Shown: piece by piece, positions 8,009 to 16,184 of the stretch
Numbering within the stretch: the first letter of the stretch is position 1
Layout of the letters: each line of letters starts with the position of its first letter
Assembly: GCF_000826525.2 (NCBI RefSeq)
Contig: NZ_LN651327.1
Coordinates: 298,551 to 362,550, forward strand
Reading direction: 5' to 3'
Source: Mobilicoccus massiliensis
GTDB taxonomy: Bacteria; Actinomycetota; Actinomycetes; Actinomycetales; Dermatophilaceae
DNA: 64,000 bases
Program-made: the position numbers and the translations under genes
The notes under the pieces: model-generated
The model's database searches: none
What the model was told of the DNA's origin: nothing
Seen by the model: only the letters and a program-made list of their open reading frames with translations

Positions 8009-9202
8009 TCAGCGGGCGGGCAGGATCGTGGTGCGGACCTCGCCGAAGTCGATCGTCTCGCCGTTCGCACCGGGGGCGGTGGCGCGGATGACGATGGTGT
8101 CGCCGTCCTCGAGGAACGTCCGCTCCTCGTCGCCGACGGCGACGGGCTCCTTTCCGCCCCAGGTGAGTTCGAGGAACGCCCCGCGCTGGTTCTTCTCGGG
8201 GCCGGAGATCGTGCCCGAGGCGAAGATGTCGCCGGTGCGGGTGCGGGCGCCGTTGACGGTGAGGTGGGCGAGCATCTGCGCGGGCGACCAGTACATCGTC
8301 GAGTACGGCGGTCGCGAGACGACGTGGCCGTTCCACTCGACCTCGAGCGAGATGTCGAGGCCCCAGGGACTGTCCATGTGCAGGTACGGCAGGGGAGTCG
8401 GGTCCTGCGTCGGGGTGTCGACCTTGGCCTCGGCGAGCGCGGCCATCGGCACCACCCACGGCGAGATCGAACTCGCGAACGACTTGCCGAGATTCGGGCC
8501 GAGCGGCACGTACTCCCACGCCTGGATGTCGCGAGCGGACCAGTCGTTGAAGATCACCGCGCCGAACAGGTGCATCGAGGCGTCGCCGGTGCTGATCCGC
8601 GTGCCCATCTCGTTGCCGACGCCGACGATGAACGCGAGCTCGGCCTCGATGTCGAGGCGGATGCTGGGCCCGAACGTCGGTGACTCGTCCTGCGGGCCCT
8701 TGCGCTGGCCCTGCGGGCGCACGACGTCGACCCCGGATTCGACGATCGTCGAGGAGCGGCCGTGGTACCCGACGGGCAGGTGCTTCCAGTTGGGCATGAG
8801 CGGCTCGGGGTTGTCGGGGCGAAAGAGGCGCCCGACGTTGGAGGCGTGGTTCTCGCTCGCGTAGAAGTCCACGTAGTCGGCGAACTCGCACGGCAGGTGC
8901 ATCGTCACCGAGTCGACCGGGTGCAGCGCCGAGTCCGGCACGTCGCCGGAGAGGATCTGCTGGAGCTTCTCGCGCACGTCCGCCCACTTCTGCGGACCCG
9001 TCGCCATGAACGTCGCGAGGGTCGGCGTGGCGAACAGCGTCTCGGCGGCGGGATCGCTGCCCGCGAGCACCGTGGCGAGGTCGACGACGGTGTCGCCGAC
9101 GCGGGTGCCGACGCGCGGGGGCGAACCGGCCGCGGAGTAGACGCCGTAGGGCAGGTTGGCGAGGCCGAATCCGGAGTGCTCGGGGATGGCGATGGTCGTC
9201 AT
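8009..9202 (-). CDS. fahA: fumarylacetoacetase
   Basis: It cleaves fumarylacetoacetate to fumarate and acetoacetate, the last step of tyrosine/homogentisate breakdown in the cytoplasm. The 397 residues are typical for the family. The stretch DFYASENHASNVG carries the metal Asp and catalytic His; RLDIEAELAFIVG carries the paired Glu ligands; GAVIFNDWSARDIQAWEY and GTISGPEKNQRGAFLEL are family blocks. The ATG at 9202 follows AGGAG and overlaps the stop of the preceding gene (ATGA). The neighbouring genes suggest a homogentisate operon in which the dioxygenase is missing or reduced to a remnant. Confidence 0.92.
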   Translation of the reverse strand: MTTIAIPEHSGFGLANLPYGVYSAAGSPPRVGTRVGDTVVDLATVLAGSDPAAETLFATPTLATFMATGPQKWADVREKLQQILSGDVPDSALHPVDSVTMHLPCEFADYVDFYASENHASNVGRLFRPDNPEPLMPNWKHLPVGYHGRSSTIVESGVDVVRPQGQRKGPQDESPTFGPSIRLDIEAELAFIVGVGNEMGTRISTGDASMHLFGAVIFNDWSARDIQAWEYVPLGPNLGKSFASSISPWVVPMAALAEAKVDTPTQDPTPLPYLHMDSPWGLDISLEVEWNGHVVSRPPYSTMYWSPAQMLAHLTVNGARTRTGDIFASGTISGPEKNQRGAFLELTWGGKEPVAVGDEERTFLEDGDTIVIRATAPGANGETIDFGEVRTTILPAR

Positions 9203-10110
9203 GACGCTCCTGGCGGGTCGATGAGGTCGAGGTCGATGAGCTCGGCAAGAGGCTCGAGGACGGAACAACTGCCGAACGACGTGAACGAGGCTCGCACGGC
9301 CATCGCCCGCGACGGGTCGAGGGAGCGGATGTCGTGGGCGACGGACTCACCGTCCCGGTCGGCGAGGATGTCGACGATCCGCTCGCGCACGCCGTTCGGT
9401 TCGCTGTCGATGCCCTGCCTCGCCGCGTCGACGGCGAGGAAGAGGTTGAGGAATCCGTGCTGCTCGAAGCCGGTCTGCGGGTCGGTGTTGCGGATGGCGT
9501 GGTGCAGCCCGGCCGTGGCCTTGAACGGCAGGTGCCGCGTGACCGCGCCGCAGATCGCGTCGGCGAGCTCGGTCTCGCTCGGGTAGAGGTGGGCCTCGAT
9601 GCCGCCGGTGCGGAACTTGGCGTCGAACTCGGAGTAGGCGAGGGCGTCGAGCACGGCCGCCCGGCGCTCGTCGCGTGGCACCTCCACGTAGACCTCCGTC
9701 GTCTCCACTCCCGCCACGCGCAGGCCCTCGGCGATCTCGGGGACGACCCTGTCGGGAGTCTGTTCCGGCGGCAGCGCGATCTCGGCGCCGGCGAGACGGG
9801 TCGAACCGATCGCCCCGGCCCGCGTGAGTGCGTCGCCGAGGGCCGCGGGGGAGGGCACGGTGACCGCCAGCCACACGGATCTCGGAGCCAGGTCGGCGGC
9901 AAGGACAGCGAGGTCGTCGAGGCGGTCGGCGCTCACGACGAGCGGCCCGAGGAACCGGCGGTAGGCCGATCGGGAGTGGTCGACGTGTGAGGCGAGGGCC
10001 TCGTCCAACGGCGCGCGCCCGGGCGGAAAGATCGCCGCGTCGTCGCAGAGCCGTTCGAGGTGCGGGGGGATGCGGTACCGAAAGTCGGGGGCCGCTTGCG
10101 GTGCGGTCAT
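9199..10110 (-). CDS. conserved protein of unknown function coupled to fumarylacetoacetase
   Basis: A 303-residue cytoplasmic protein with no signal peptide or membrane segment. I do not recognise a named family. It alternates predicted strands and helices as a TIM barrel would, with conserved-looking blocks FPPGRAPLDEALASHVDH, a charged KFRTGGIEAHLYPSE segment and FKATAGLHHAIRNTDPQTG. Both Lys residues and both His residues sit where barrel active sites often lie. Its stop overlaps the fahA start, and its own ATG overlaps the stop of the small upstream frame, so it belongs to this operon. An isomerase or aldolase-like role in aromatic breakdown is possible but is only inference. Confidence 0.8.
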   Translation of the reverse strand: MTAPQAAPDFRYRIPPHLERLCDDAAIFPPGRAPLDEALASHVDHSRSAYRRFLGPLVVSADRLDDLAVLAADLAPRSVWLAVTVPSPAALGDALTRAGAIGSTRLAGAEIALPPEQTPDRVVPEIAEGLRVAGVETTEVYVEVPRDERRAAVLDALAYSEFDAKFRTGGIEAHLYPSETELADAICGAVTRHLPFKATAGLHHAIRNTDPQTGFEQHGFLNLFLAVDAARQGIDSEPNGVRERIVDILADRDGESVAHDIRSLDPSRAMAVRASFTSFGSCSVLEPLAELIDLDLIDPPGAS

Positions 10111-10247
10111 CTCGCCCCCTTCGGCCCAGACGCGATGCCGCCTGCACCGGGGCCGAGGGGAGCGGAGGTGTCGACCGTGCCGTTCGCGTCGCGAGGCTGC
10201 GTGTGGCCCGTGGGCGGAACCGAACCGATGTCGCGGTAGTCAGGCAT
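10107..10247 (-). pseudogene. 46-codon frame resembling the N-terminus of homogentisate 1,2-dioxygenase
   Basis: MPDYRDIGSVPPTGHTQ followed by RDANG fits the start of actinobacterial homogentisate dioxygenases, which I recall as beginning with a Tyr-Arg, Val-Gly, Val-Pro, His-Thr-Gln and Arg-x-x-x-Gly pattern. The following ~20 residues do not fit, and the protein stops where a dioxygenase would run to nearly 400 residues. The start has a strong AAGGAGAG site, and the TGA overlaps the ATG of the next gene, so it could still be translated and couple to it. This looks like an internally deleted hmgA, but a genuine small protein is the alternative. Confidence 0.45.
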
Positions 10248-10575
10248 TCGGGCACTCTCCTTCGAGCCGCTCGCCACGGACCTGCAGCGTGCGCGGGTGC
10301 GCGCCCCGGGTGTTCGCCGGGTGTGAGGCAAGTGACGCAGACCCTACCGGCAGGCCGGTCCCCCTGACCCGAGGTCGAGCAGAACTGCTGCCACCGCCTG
10401 AGTGCCCGGCGCGCGACTGCTCGCCACCCACCATTCGAAGGGTGTTCACCGCGCCGATTCATCGACGCCTCACCGGGCGGATCGGATGAGAGCGTCCCTG
10501 CCCCCGGGCGCGCCTCCCGCCCTCTTGCCCATCCCACGCCCGTTCCACACTCGTCCCCACGAAAGGGAATCCCTC
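10248..10575. other. 328-bp divergent promoter region between the homogentisate and phosphonate operons
   Basis: It carries promoters for both directions. On the right side are PHO-box-like direct repeats at 10444-10477 and the GAAAGGGA ribosome-binding site of phnD. No convincing gene is seen in it. Confidence 0.6.
10444..10477 (+). promoter_or_regulatory. PHO-box-like direct repeats upstream of phnD
   Basis: Three TTCA/CTCA units lie in a row: GTTCACCGCG, GATTCATCGA and CCTCACCGGG. The last two are 11 bp apart and the first two 13 bp apart. Actinobacterial PhoP binds 11-bp direct repeats of the GTTCAYYYRSG type, and phosphonate uptake genes are commonly under Pho control. A closely similar pair lies before the phosphonatase-like gene at 15334. 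Confidence 0.45.
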
Positions 10576-11535
10576 ATGCCCCGTACGGCCGCCACGCTCA
10601 CCCTGACCCTTGCCTCCGCCGCCGTGCTGGCCCTCGCCGGCTGCGGCGAGAGCGCCCAGTCCGGCAAGGACGCGGGCGCCGGCGGTGGCGGCGGCAAGGA
10701 CGAGCTGGTCGTCGCCGCGGTGCCGGCCGAGGAGTCGAACAGCATCACGAGCCAGTGGGGCGGCATCGCCAAGCTGCTCGAACGCCAGGCCGGCAAGAAG
10801 GTGACGATCCAGCAGGCCACCGACTACGCCGCGATCGTCGAGGGGCAGCGCGCCGGCAAGATCGACCTCGCGATGTACGGGCCGCTCTCCTACGTCATGG
10901 CCAAGGACGGGGGAGCCCCGGTCGAACCGATCGGTGCCCTCATCGACGGCAAGGGCGAGAAGCCCGGCTACACCTCCACCGCGTGGGTGCCCAAGAGCTC
11001 GACGATCAAGGATCTCAAGGACGCGGCCGGCAAGAAGGTCTGCTTCGTCGACAAGGCCTCGACCTCCGGTTATCTGTACCCGAGCGCCGGCCTCCTCGAC
11101 GCGGGTGTCGATCCGGCCTCCGGCGTCAAGCCCGTGATGGCGGGTGGCCACGATGCGTCGCTGCTCGCCGTCAAGAGCGGGCAGTGCGACCTCGGGTTCG
11201 CCTACGACGTCATGCAGGACGAGCTCGTCAAGAAGGGGCAGCTCGAGGCGGGCGAGCTCACTAAGGTGTGGACCTCCGACATGATCCCCGGTTCGCCGCT
11301 CGCGATGAACACCCAGACGGTGCCGGCCGACCTGCAGGAGAAGATCAAGAAGGCCGTGGTCGACGAGGGCAACAAGGACGCCCTGGTCAAGGCGGGCGAC
11401 TGCACGGACGCCAAGAACTGCCCGCTGCCCGAGGACAGCTGGGGTTTCGCCCCCGCCACCGACGCCGACTACGCGAGCGTCCGCAAGGTGTGCGAGGTCA
11501 CCAAGTCCCCGGCCTGCTCGGGCAAGAAGGGCTGA
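10576..11535 (+). CDS. phnD: phosphonate ABC transporter, substrate-binding lipoprotein
   Basis: A 319-residue lipoprotein. The N-terminus has a short basic start, a hydrophobic stretch and the lipobox LALAGC, with the Cys about residue 22. The mature protein follows the PhnD/periplasmic phosphonate-binding fold: VVAAVPAEESNSI, YAAIVEGQRAGKIDLAMYGP and SYVMAKDGG, then a domain containing the loop SGYLYPSAGLLDAG. It captures phosphonates outside the membrane for the PhnC/PhnE importer encoded directly after it. The ATG is preceded by GAAAGGGA. It is the first gene of a phnD-phnC-phnE operon probably controlled by phosphate limitation. Confidence 0.92.
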   Translation: MPRTAATLTLTLASAAVLALAGCGESAQSGKDAGAGGGGGKDELVVAAVPAEESNSITSQWGGIAKLLERQAGKKVTIQQATDYAAIVEGQRAGKIDLAMYGPLSYVMAKDGGAPVEPIGALIDGKGEKPGYTSTAWVPKSSTIKDLKDAAGKKVCFVDKASTSGYLYPSAGLLDAGVDPASGVKPVMAGGHDASLLAVKSGQCDLGFAYDVMQDELVKKGQLEAGELTKVWTSDMIPGSPLAMNTQTVPADLQEKIKKAVVDEGNKDALVKAGDCTDAKNCPLPEDSWGFAPATDADYASVRKVCEVTKSPACSGKKG

Positions 11536-11537
11536 TC

Positions 11538-12362
11538 ATGGCCGCCGCCCCGCAGGACCGGTCCGCTGAGCAGGGCACGACGCCCGTCGGTTACCCCGAG
11601 GTGCGTCTCGAGCACGTCACCAAGGACTTCGGAGGCACCCTCGGCCTCGATGACGTGAGCATCGGCTTCGACGCCGAGCGGGTGACGATCCTCCTCGGGC
11701 TCTCCGGCTCGGGCAAGTCGACGTTGCTGCGACACATCAACGGGCTGCAGCAGCCCACGTCGGGACGCATCTTTGTCTCGGGCGAGTCGATCGAGCGGGC
11801 GTCGGGGCGGCAGCTCAAGGCGCTGCGCCGCGACATCGGGTTCATCTTCCAGCACTTCCACCTCGTCGGATCGATGTCGGTGCTGGAGAACGTGTGCACC
11901 GGCCGGCTGGGCGCGCTGCGGGGGCCGCGGTTGTCGCTCATGAGCTACCCCAAGTCGCTGCGGCAGGAGGCGTACGAGCAGCTCGACCGGGTGGGTCTGG
12001 CCTCCCGCGCCTACCAGCGCGCCGACACGCTGTCGGGTGGGCAGCAGCAGCGCGTCGCCATCGCCCGGGCGCTCGTGCAGCGGCCCAAGATTCTCCTCGC
12101 CGACGAGCCGGTGGCCTCGCTCGACCCCGTCTCCGCGGCACAGGTCATGGAACTCATCGGGCAGATCAGCCGCGAGGAACACCTCACGGTCATCTGCAGC
12201 CTTCACCAGGTGCAGACCGCGCTCACCTACGGTGACCGCATCGTCGGCCTGCGTGCCGGCCGGGTCGTCCTCGACCGCGCGACCTCCGAGATCGGGCAGC
12301 AGGAGGCGTTGCGGATCTACGACAGCGTCGCCGCCACCGAACCCGTCGAGACCCGGGTATGA
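11538..12362 (+). CDS. phnC: phosphonate ABC transporter, ATP-binding protein
   Basis: The 274-residue ATPase powers phosphonate import. All nucleotide-binding motifs are visible: Walker A GLSGSGKSTLL, Q-loop in FIFQHFHLVG, signature LSGGQQQRVAIARAL, Walker B ILLADEPVASLDP and the switch His in CSLHQV. The ATG at 11538 lies 2 bases after the phnD stop, and its stop overlaps the phnE start. It works at the inner face of the membrane with the fused PhnE permease. Confidence 0.93.
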   Translation: MAAAPQDRSAEQGTTPVGYPEVRLEHVTKDFGGTLGLDDVSIGFDAERVTILLGLSGSGKSTLLRHINGLQQPTSGRIFVSGESIERASGRQLKALRRDIGFIFQHFHLVGSMSVLENVCTGRLGALRGPRLSLMSYPKSLRQEAYEQLDRVGLASRAYQRADTLSGGQQQRVAIARALVQRPKILLADEPVASLDPVSAAQVMELIGQISREEHLTVICSLHQVQTALTYGDRIVGLRAGRVVLDRATSEIGQQEALRIYDSVAATEPVETRV

Positions 12363-14005
12363 TGTCGGTCGCGGCGACGGTCGTTCTCGCCGCGCTGTTC
12401 GTGGCGTCGGTGTGGTCGCTCGTCGACCTGCGGATCAACGTCGCGAGCCTCGCGGACAGTTGGCGCAACGCGGTCGACTTCGCCGGGCGGGTGTTCCCCC
12501 TCGACTTCCCGCCGCTGGGCGAGATGGTCGAGCTCGTCGTGACGACGCTGTCGATCGTCACCCTCGCCACCGCGCTCTCGGTGCTGCTCTCGCTGCCCGT
12601 CGCGATCTTCGCCGCGTACAACACGACGACCGGGGCGGTGGCCCGCGGCACGGCCCGGGTGCTCATCGTGCTCGCCCGCGCGGTGCCCGACCTCATCCTC
12701 GCGATCGTCTTCTTCCGCATCTTCGGGCTCGGCGCGCTGCCCGGCATCCTCGCGCTCGGCCTGCACTCGGTCGGCATGGTGGCCAAGCTCTACGCCGACG
12801 CCATCGAATCCCTCGACAACGGCCAGCTCGAGGCGATTCGCGCGGCCGGTGGAACGCGGTTGCAGCAGATCACCGTCGGCATCCTCCCGCCGCTCATGCC
12901 GCAGCTCATCGCCACCGCCCTGCACCGCTTCGACATCAACCTGCGCACCTCGGTCGTGCTCGGCTACGTCGGCGTCGGTGGCCTCGGTCTCGCGATGTCG
13001 GATGCGATGCGCACCCTCGACTACCAGCGCGGCATGGCGCTCGCGGTGTTCGTCCTCGTCCTGTGCGTCGTCGTCGAGTTGCTCTCGGGCTCGATCCGCT
13101 CGGCGATCATGGCAGGGGAGCGGCCGCGCCGGCGGGGCGCCTCGGGTGTGCTCGACCGGATCTCGTCCGGGTGGTTCACCGGTGGCCGGGCCGCGGAACA
13201 GACGCGGCCGACCGGGCCGGGGGCGCTCGTCCCACCGTGGACGGCGGCTCGGGTGCGCCGATTCGCCTTCATCGCAGCGATTCTCGTGCTGCTGGCGGCG
13301 GCGTTCGTCGGGGCGGATCTCACGACGGACGGGCTGCTCTCGGGGCTGCTGGACATCGGACCCACGCTCGCGTTTTTCCTGCCACCCGGCGGGGGAGACC
13401 TGCTCGTCTCGACGCTCCTGCCTGAGCTGTGGGTCACCGTCGAGATCGGCCTCGCCGCGACGCTGCTCGGCGCGATCCTCGCGATTCCGATCGGGATCCT
13501 CGCGGCGCGCAACGTCATGCGCAACCGTGCCGTGCAGACGACGTTCCGGGTGCTCATCGTGCTCGTCCGCGGCATTCCCGAACTCATCCTCGCGATCATC
13601 TTCGTCGTCGTCACCGGCCTCGGCGGGGTCGCGGGCACGCTCGCGCTCGCCGTCGGCGCGGTGGGCCTGTTGAGCAAGCTCGTCGCGGACTCCCTGGAGG
13701 AGACGGACACCCGCGTGCAGGACGCGCTCCGCGCCAACGGAGCCTCCGCCGCCCAGGTGTTCTTCGCGGCGACGCTGCGTCAGGCCGCACCCGCGTTCGT
13801 CGCCCACGTCATGTACCTGCTCGACACGAACATCCGCTCGGCCACCCTGCTCGGCATCGTCGGCGCCGGCGGTATCGGCTTCTACCTGCTCAACGCCAGC
13901 CGCGTCATGCAGTTCGACGTCGTCACGACGATCGTCCTGCTCATCCTCGCCGTCGTCCTGATCGTCGAAGGCCTCGCCGTCTTCGTGCGCAAGGCCGTGG
14001 CCTGA
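12359..14005 (+). CDS. phnE: phosphonate ABC transporter permease, two PhnE modules fused
   Basis: The 548-residue protein consists of two complete permease modules, about residues 1-255 and 290-548, joined by a polar arginine-rich linker. Each has several hydrophobic segments and an EAA-type coupling loop: EAIRAAGGTRLQQITVGILP in the first and QDALRANGASAAQVFFAATL in the second. Single-module PhnE proteins are ~260 residues, so one chain here forms the whole channel with no homodimer needed. The ATG at 12359 overlaps the phnC stop. A long hairpin follows the gene. Confidence 0.9.
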   Translation: MMSVAATVVLAALFVASVWSLVDLRINVASLADSWRNAVDFAGRVFPLDFPPLGEMVELVVTTLSIVTLATALSVLLSLPVAIFAAYNTTTGAVARGTARVLIVLARAVPDLILAIVFFRIFGLGALPGILALGLHSVGMVAKLYADAIESLDNGQLEAIRAAGGTRLQQITVGILPPLMPQLIATALHRFDINLRTSVVLGYVGVGGLGLAMSDAMRTLDYQRGMALAVFVLVLCVVVELLSGSIRSAIMAGERPRRRGASGVLDRISSGWFTGGRAAEQTRPTGPGALVPPWTAARVRRFAFIAAILVLLAAAFVGADLTTDGLLSGLLDIGPTLAFFLPPGGGDLLVSTLLPELWVTVEIGLAATLLGAILAIPIGILAARNVMRNRAVQTTFRVLIVLVRGIPELILAIIFVVVTGLGGVAGTLALAVGAVGLLSKLVADSLEETDTRVQDALRANGASAAQVFFAATLRQAAPAFVAHVMYLLDTNIRSATLLGIVGAGGIGFYLLNASRVMQFDVVTTIVLLILAVVLIVEGLAVFVRKAVA

Positions 14006-14054
14006 GGGAGACATCAGCCACCTCCCGGCCTCTTCCGAGCGGCTCCGACATGGC

Positions 14055-14110
14055 AGATGGGATGGAAGCGAAACGGGGGTGATCACCCCACTTTCGCTGC
14101 CATCCCATCT
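14055..14110. terminator. long bidirectional hairpin between convergent phnE and the FAD oxidoreductase
   Basis: AGATGGGATGG at the left end pairs with CCATCCCATCT at the right end. The inner arms AGCGAAA/TTTCGCT and GGGGTGATCACCCC also pair, giving a ~56-bp stem-loop with single mismatches. A smaller hairpin (TTCCACC/GGTGGAA) follows at 14110-14126. It sits exactly between two convergent genes. Confidence 0.75.
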
Positions 14111-14148
14111 TCCACCTCGGGTGGAAGGCGACCCGGCGGCCCGACTCG

Positions 14149-15273
14149 CTACATCCGGGCCAGGGTGGCGCGGGCGAGGCCGAAGGCGAGGGTCATGCCG
14201 ACTCCCGTCGAGACCGTGACGACGTCGACGCCCGACATCGGTGTCTCCCGGACCAGCGGCGTCGACGGGCTGGAGGCGTACACGCCCTGCCAGCGTTGAC
14301 GCACGCGCAGCGAGCCACCGACGACCCGGGCCACCTCGGCGAGGAGGGCGTCGGCGACGTCCTCGTCGAGGAAAGGCGGGGTGGCGAGGTCGTAGTGGTG
14401 GGAGTCGCCGACGAGCACCGTGCCGTCGGGGCGGCGGGTGAACATGACGTTGGCGCCGACGTCGAGGAGTTCCGGCCGCTCACGTTCCAGCCGCGCGCGC
14501 ACCTCACCCGCGGCGGAGGTCTGCGCCATCCCGTCGTAGCGCAGCATCGACGTCGCGGTGAGCACGGCGGCGTCCGTCGACAGCGAGGGCGCGTCGACGA
14601 GCGCCATCGACAACCGGCATCGCCTCAGCTCGTGCGCGTCCGCGACGCCCGGGAACAGGTGATCGAGGTCGTGACCCACGGCGACGACGATGCGTTCACC
14701 ACGCACGTCACCGCGGTTCGTCCGCACGACCCCGGGCTCGATTCCCGTGACGCAGTGACGCCAGTGGATGCGCACGCCCACCGACTCGAGGTGGGCGGCG
14801 AGCTCGGCCACCACCGTGCGGGGATCGACACGCAGATCGCGGGTGAGCAACGCACCACCGCGGATCGGGTCGCCCTCGTGCGCTCCCCGGCCGAGACGCC
14901 GCGCGGTCTCCTCCGCCGACAGCAGCTCGACGGCATCGCCCTCGGCCGCGGCGAACTCCTCCAGCACCCCCATCTCGTCACTCGCGCGGGCGACGACGAC
15001 GGCCCCCGCCTCCGCCGCCCAGAACCCGGCTCGTGACGCCGCCGCGAGCCACCCCTCGCGGGAGGATTCGGCGAGGTCGCGCAGCTCTCCGACCTGCGCC
15101 GTCACGCACGCGTGGCCGAAGTTGCGGACCGAGGCGCCGACCGCGGCCGCATCGCGTTCGACGATCTGTACGCTCAGGCCCCGGCTCACCGCCTCCGCCG
15201 CGTGGGCGAGGCCGACGATCCCCGCTCCGACAATGACGAGATCGCTGACGAGGTCGCTGTGCGCATCACTCAT
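14149..15273 (-). CDS. FAD-dependent oxidoreductase of phosphonate catabolism type
   Basis: A 374-residue DAAO/glycine-oxidase-fold flavoprotein. It has the FAD motif LVIVGAGIVGLAHAAEAVSRG, the block GASVRNFGHACVTAQ, and the C-terminal FAD-closing TVSTGVGMTLAFGLA. This matches the TIGR03364 family, whose genes recur in phosphonate clusters. Characterised flavoenzymes from such clusters oxidise aminoethylphosphonate or its N-methyl form to phosphonoacetaldehyde. That would supply the substrate of the phosphonatase-like enzyme encoded divergently next door. Start ATG at 15273; the 200-bp divergent promoter region has a PHO-box-like repeat. Substrate is inferred from context. Confidence 0.82.
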   Translation of the reverse strand: MSDAHSDLVSDLVIVGAGIVGLAHAAEAVSRGLSVQIVERDAAAVGASVRNFGHACVTAQVGELRDLAESSREGWLAAASRAGFWAAEAGAVVVARASDEMGVLEEFAAAEGDAVELLSAEETARRLGRGAHEGDPIRGGALLTRDLRVDPRTVVAELAAHLESVGVRIHWRHCVTGIEPGVVRTNRGDVRGERIVVAVGHDLDHLFPGVADAHELRRCRLSMALVDAPSLSTDAAVLTATSMLRYDGMAQTSAAGEVRARLERERPELLDVGANVMFTRRPDGTVLVGDSHHYDLATPPFLDEDVADALLAEVARVVGGSLRVRQRWQGVYASSPSTPLVRETPMSGVDVVTVSTGVGMTLAFGLARATLARM

Positions 15274-15333
15274 GCCGTCATCCTCATCGCCTCACCGGCG
15301 ACGATTCCAACCCCGGCGGGCGGGCCACGCAGA

Positions 15334-15355
15334 GTTCATCGGCGCTTCACCGCCG
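15334..15355 (+). promoter_or_regulatory. PHO-box-like direct repeat before the phosphonatase-like gene
   Basis: GTTCATCGGCG and CTTCACCGCCG lie head to tail as two 11-bp units that nearly match the actinobacterial PhoP repeat consensus. The site is 119 bases before the GTG start on one side and 61 bases before the divergent FAD oxidoreductase on the other, so it could serve both. Confidence 0.5.
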
Positions 15356-15473
15356 GTGTCGATCGGCGGTGCGCGCGCGCCCGCGAGCGCTCGTAGCGTC
15401 CGACACTCGGCGGCACCCGTCATCGCCGCTCGCTTCTGTCACCCCGCACGCAACTCGACGCCCTGGAGGAACC

Positions 15474-16184
15474 GTGATCCGTCTCGCGACGTTCGACATG
15501 GCCGGCACGACGATCGACGACCGGCACCACGTCTATCGCGTGCTCGAGGCGGCGGTGAATCGCGCCGGCGTCGAGCCCGAGCCCGCCGCCTTCCAGCGCT
15601 GGATGGGCGTCGAGAAGCGTGAGGCGATCGCGGGACTACTGCGCGAGGCCGGTGTGGAGGCCGACGACGCGCGCATCGACGAGCTGTTCGTCTGGTTCCT
15701 CGACGAGCTGGCCCGCTCCTACCGCGACGAGCCACCGATCCCGCTTCCCGGCGTCGAGGAGACGCTCGCCGAGCTGCGCCGTCGCGGCACCAGGGTGGCG
15801 TTGACCACCGGCTTCTCCCGCGGCATCGCCGACCCGATCCTCACCGGGCTGGGCTGGACCGCCGGCCTCGATGACCCCGACGCAACGCTCGACGCCGTGG
15901 TCTGCGCCGACGAGGTGCGCCGCGGCCGCCCGGCGCCGTACATGATCCACCGTGCGATGGAGCTGACGGGCACCCTCGACGTCGCCGAGGTCAGCGCGAC
16001 CGGAGACACGATCGCCGACGTCGAGGCCGCCCGCCACGCCGGCGTTCTCGCGATCGGCGTGCTCACCGGCAAGCTCGACCGCGACGGCTTCACCGGATCA
16101 CCCGCCGACCACGTCCTCCCCGGCGTCCCCGACGTGCTCGACCTGCCCGAGTTCGCCGCCGCCCCAGAGCGACTCGACGCGTGA
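15474..16184 (+). CDS. phosphonatase-like HAD hydrolase
   Basis: A 236-residue HAD enzyme of the PhnX-like type (TIGR03351). The nucleophile motif is TFDMAGTTIDD, motif II is in ALTTGFSRG, and the acidic motif is ATGDTIADVEAARHAGV. The cap stretch MGVEKREAI keeps a Lys in the position of the Schiff-base Lys of true phosphonoacetaldehyde hydrolase, which supports C-P bond cleavage of phosphonoacetaldehyde to acetaldehyde and phosphate. The GTG at 15474 follows GGAGGAACC closely. Its stop overlaps the start of the alcohol dehydrogenase. True PhnX is somewhat longer, so the exact substrate is not certain. Confidence 0.85.
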   Translation: MIRLATFDMAGTTIDDRHHVYRVLEAAVNRAGVEPEPAAFQRWMGVEKREAIAGLLREAGVEADDARIDELFVWFLDELARSYRDEPPIPLPGVEETLAELRRRGTRVALTTGFSRGIADPILTGLGWTAGLDDPDATLDAVVCADEVRRGRPAPYMIHRAMELTGTLDVAEVSATGDTIADVEAARHAGVLAIGVLTGKLDRDGFTGSPADHVLPGVPDVLDLPEFAAAPERLDA

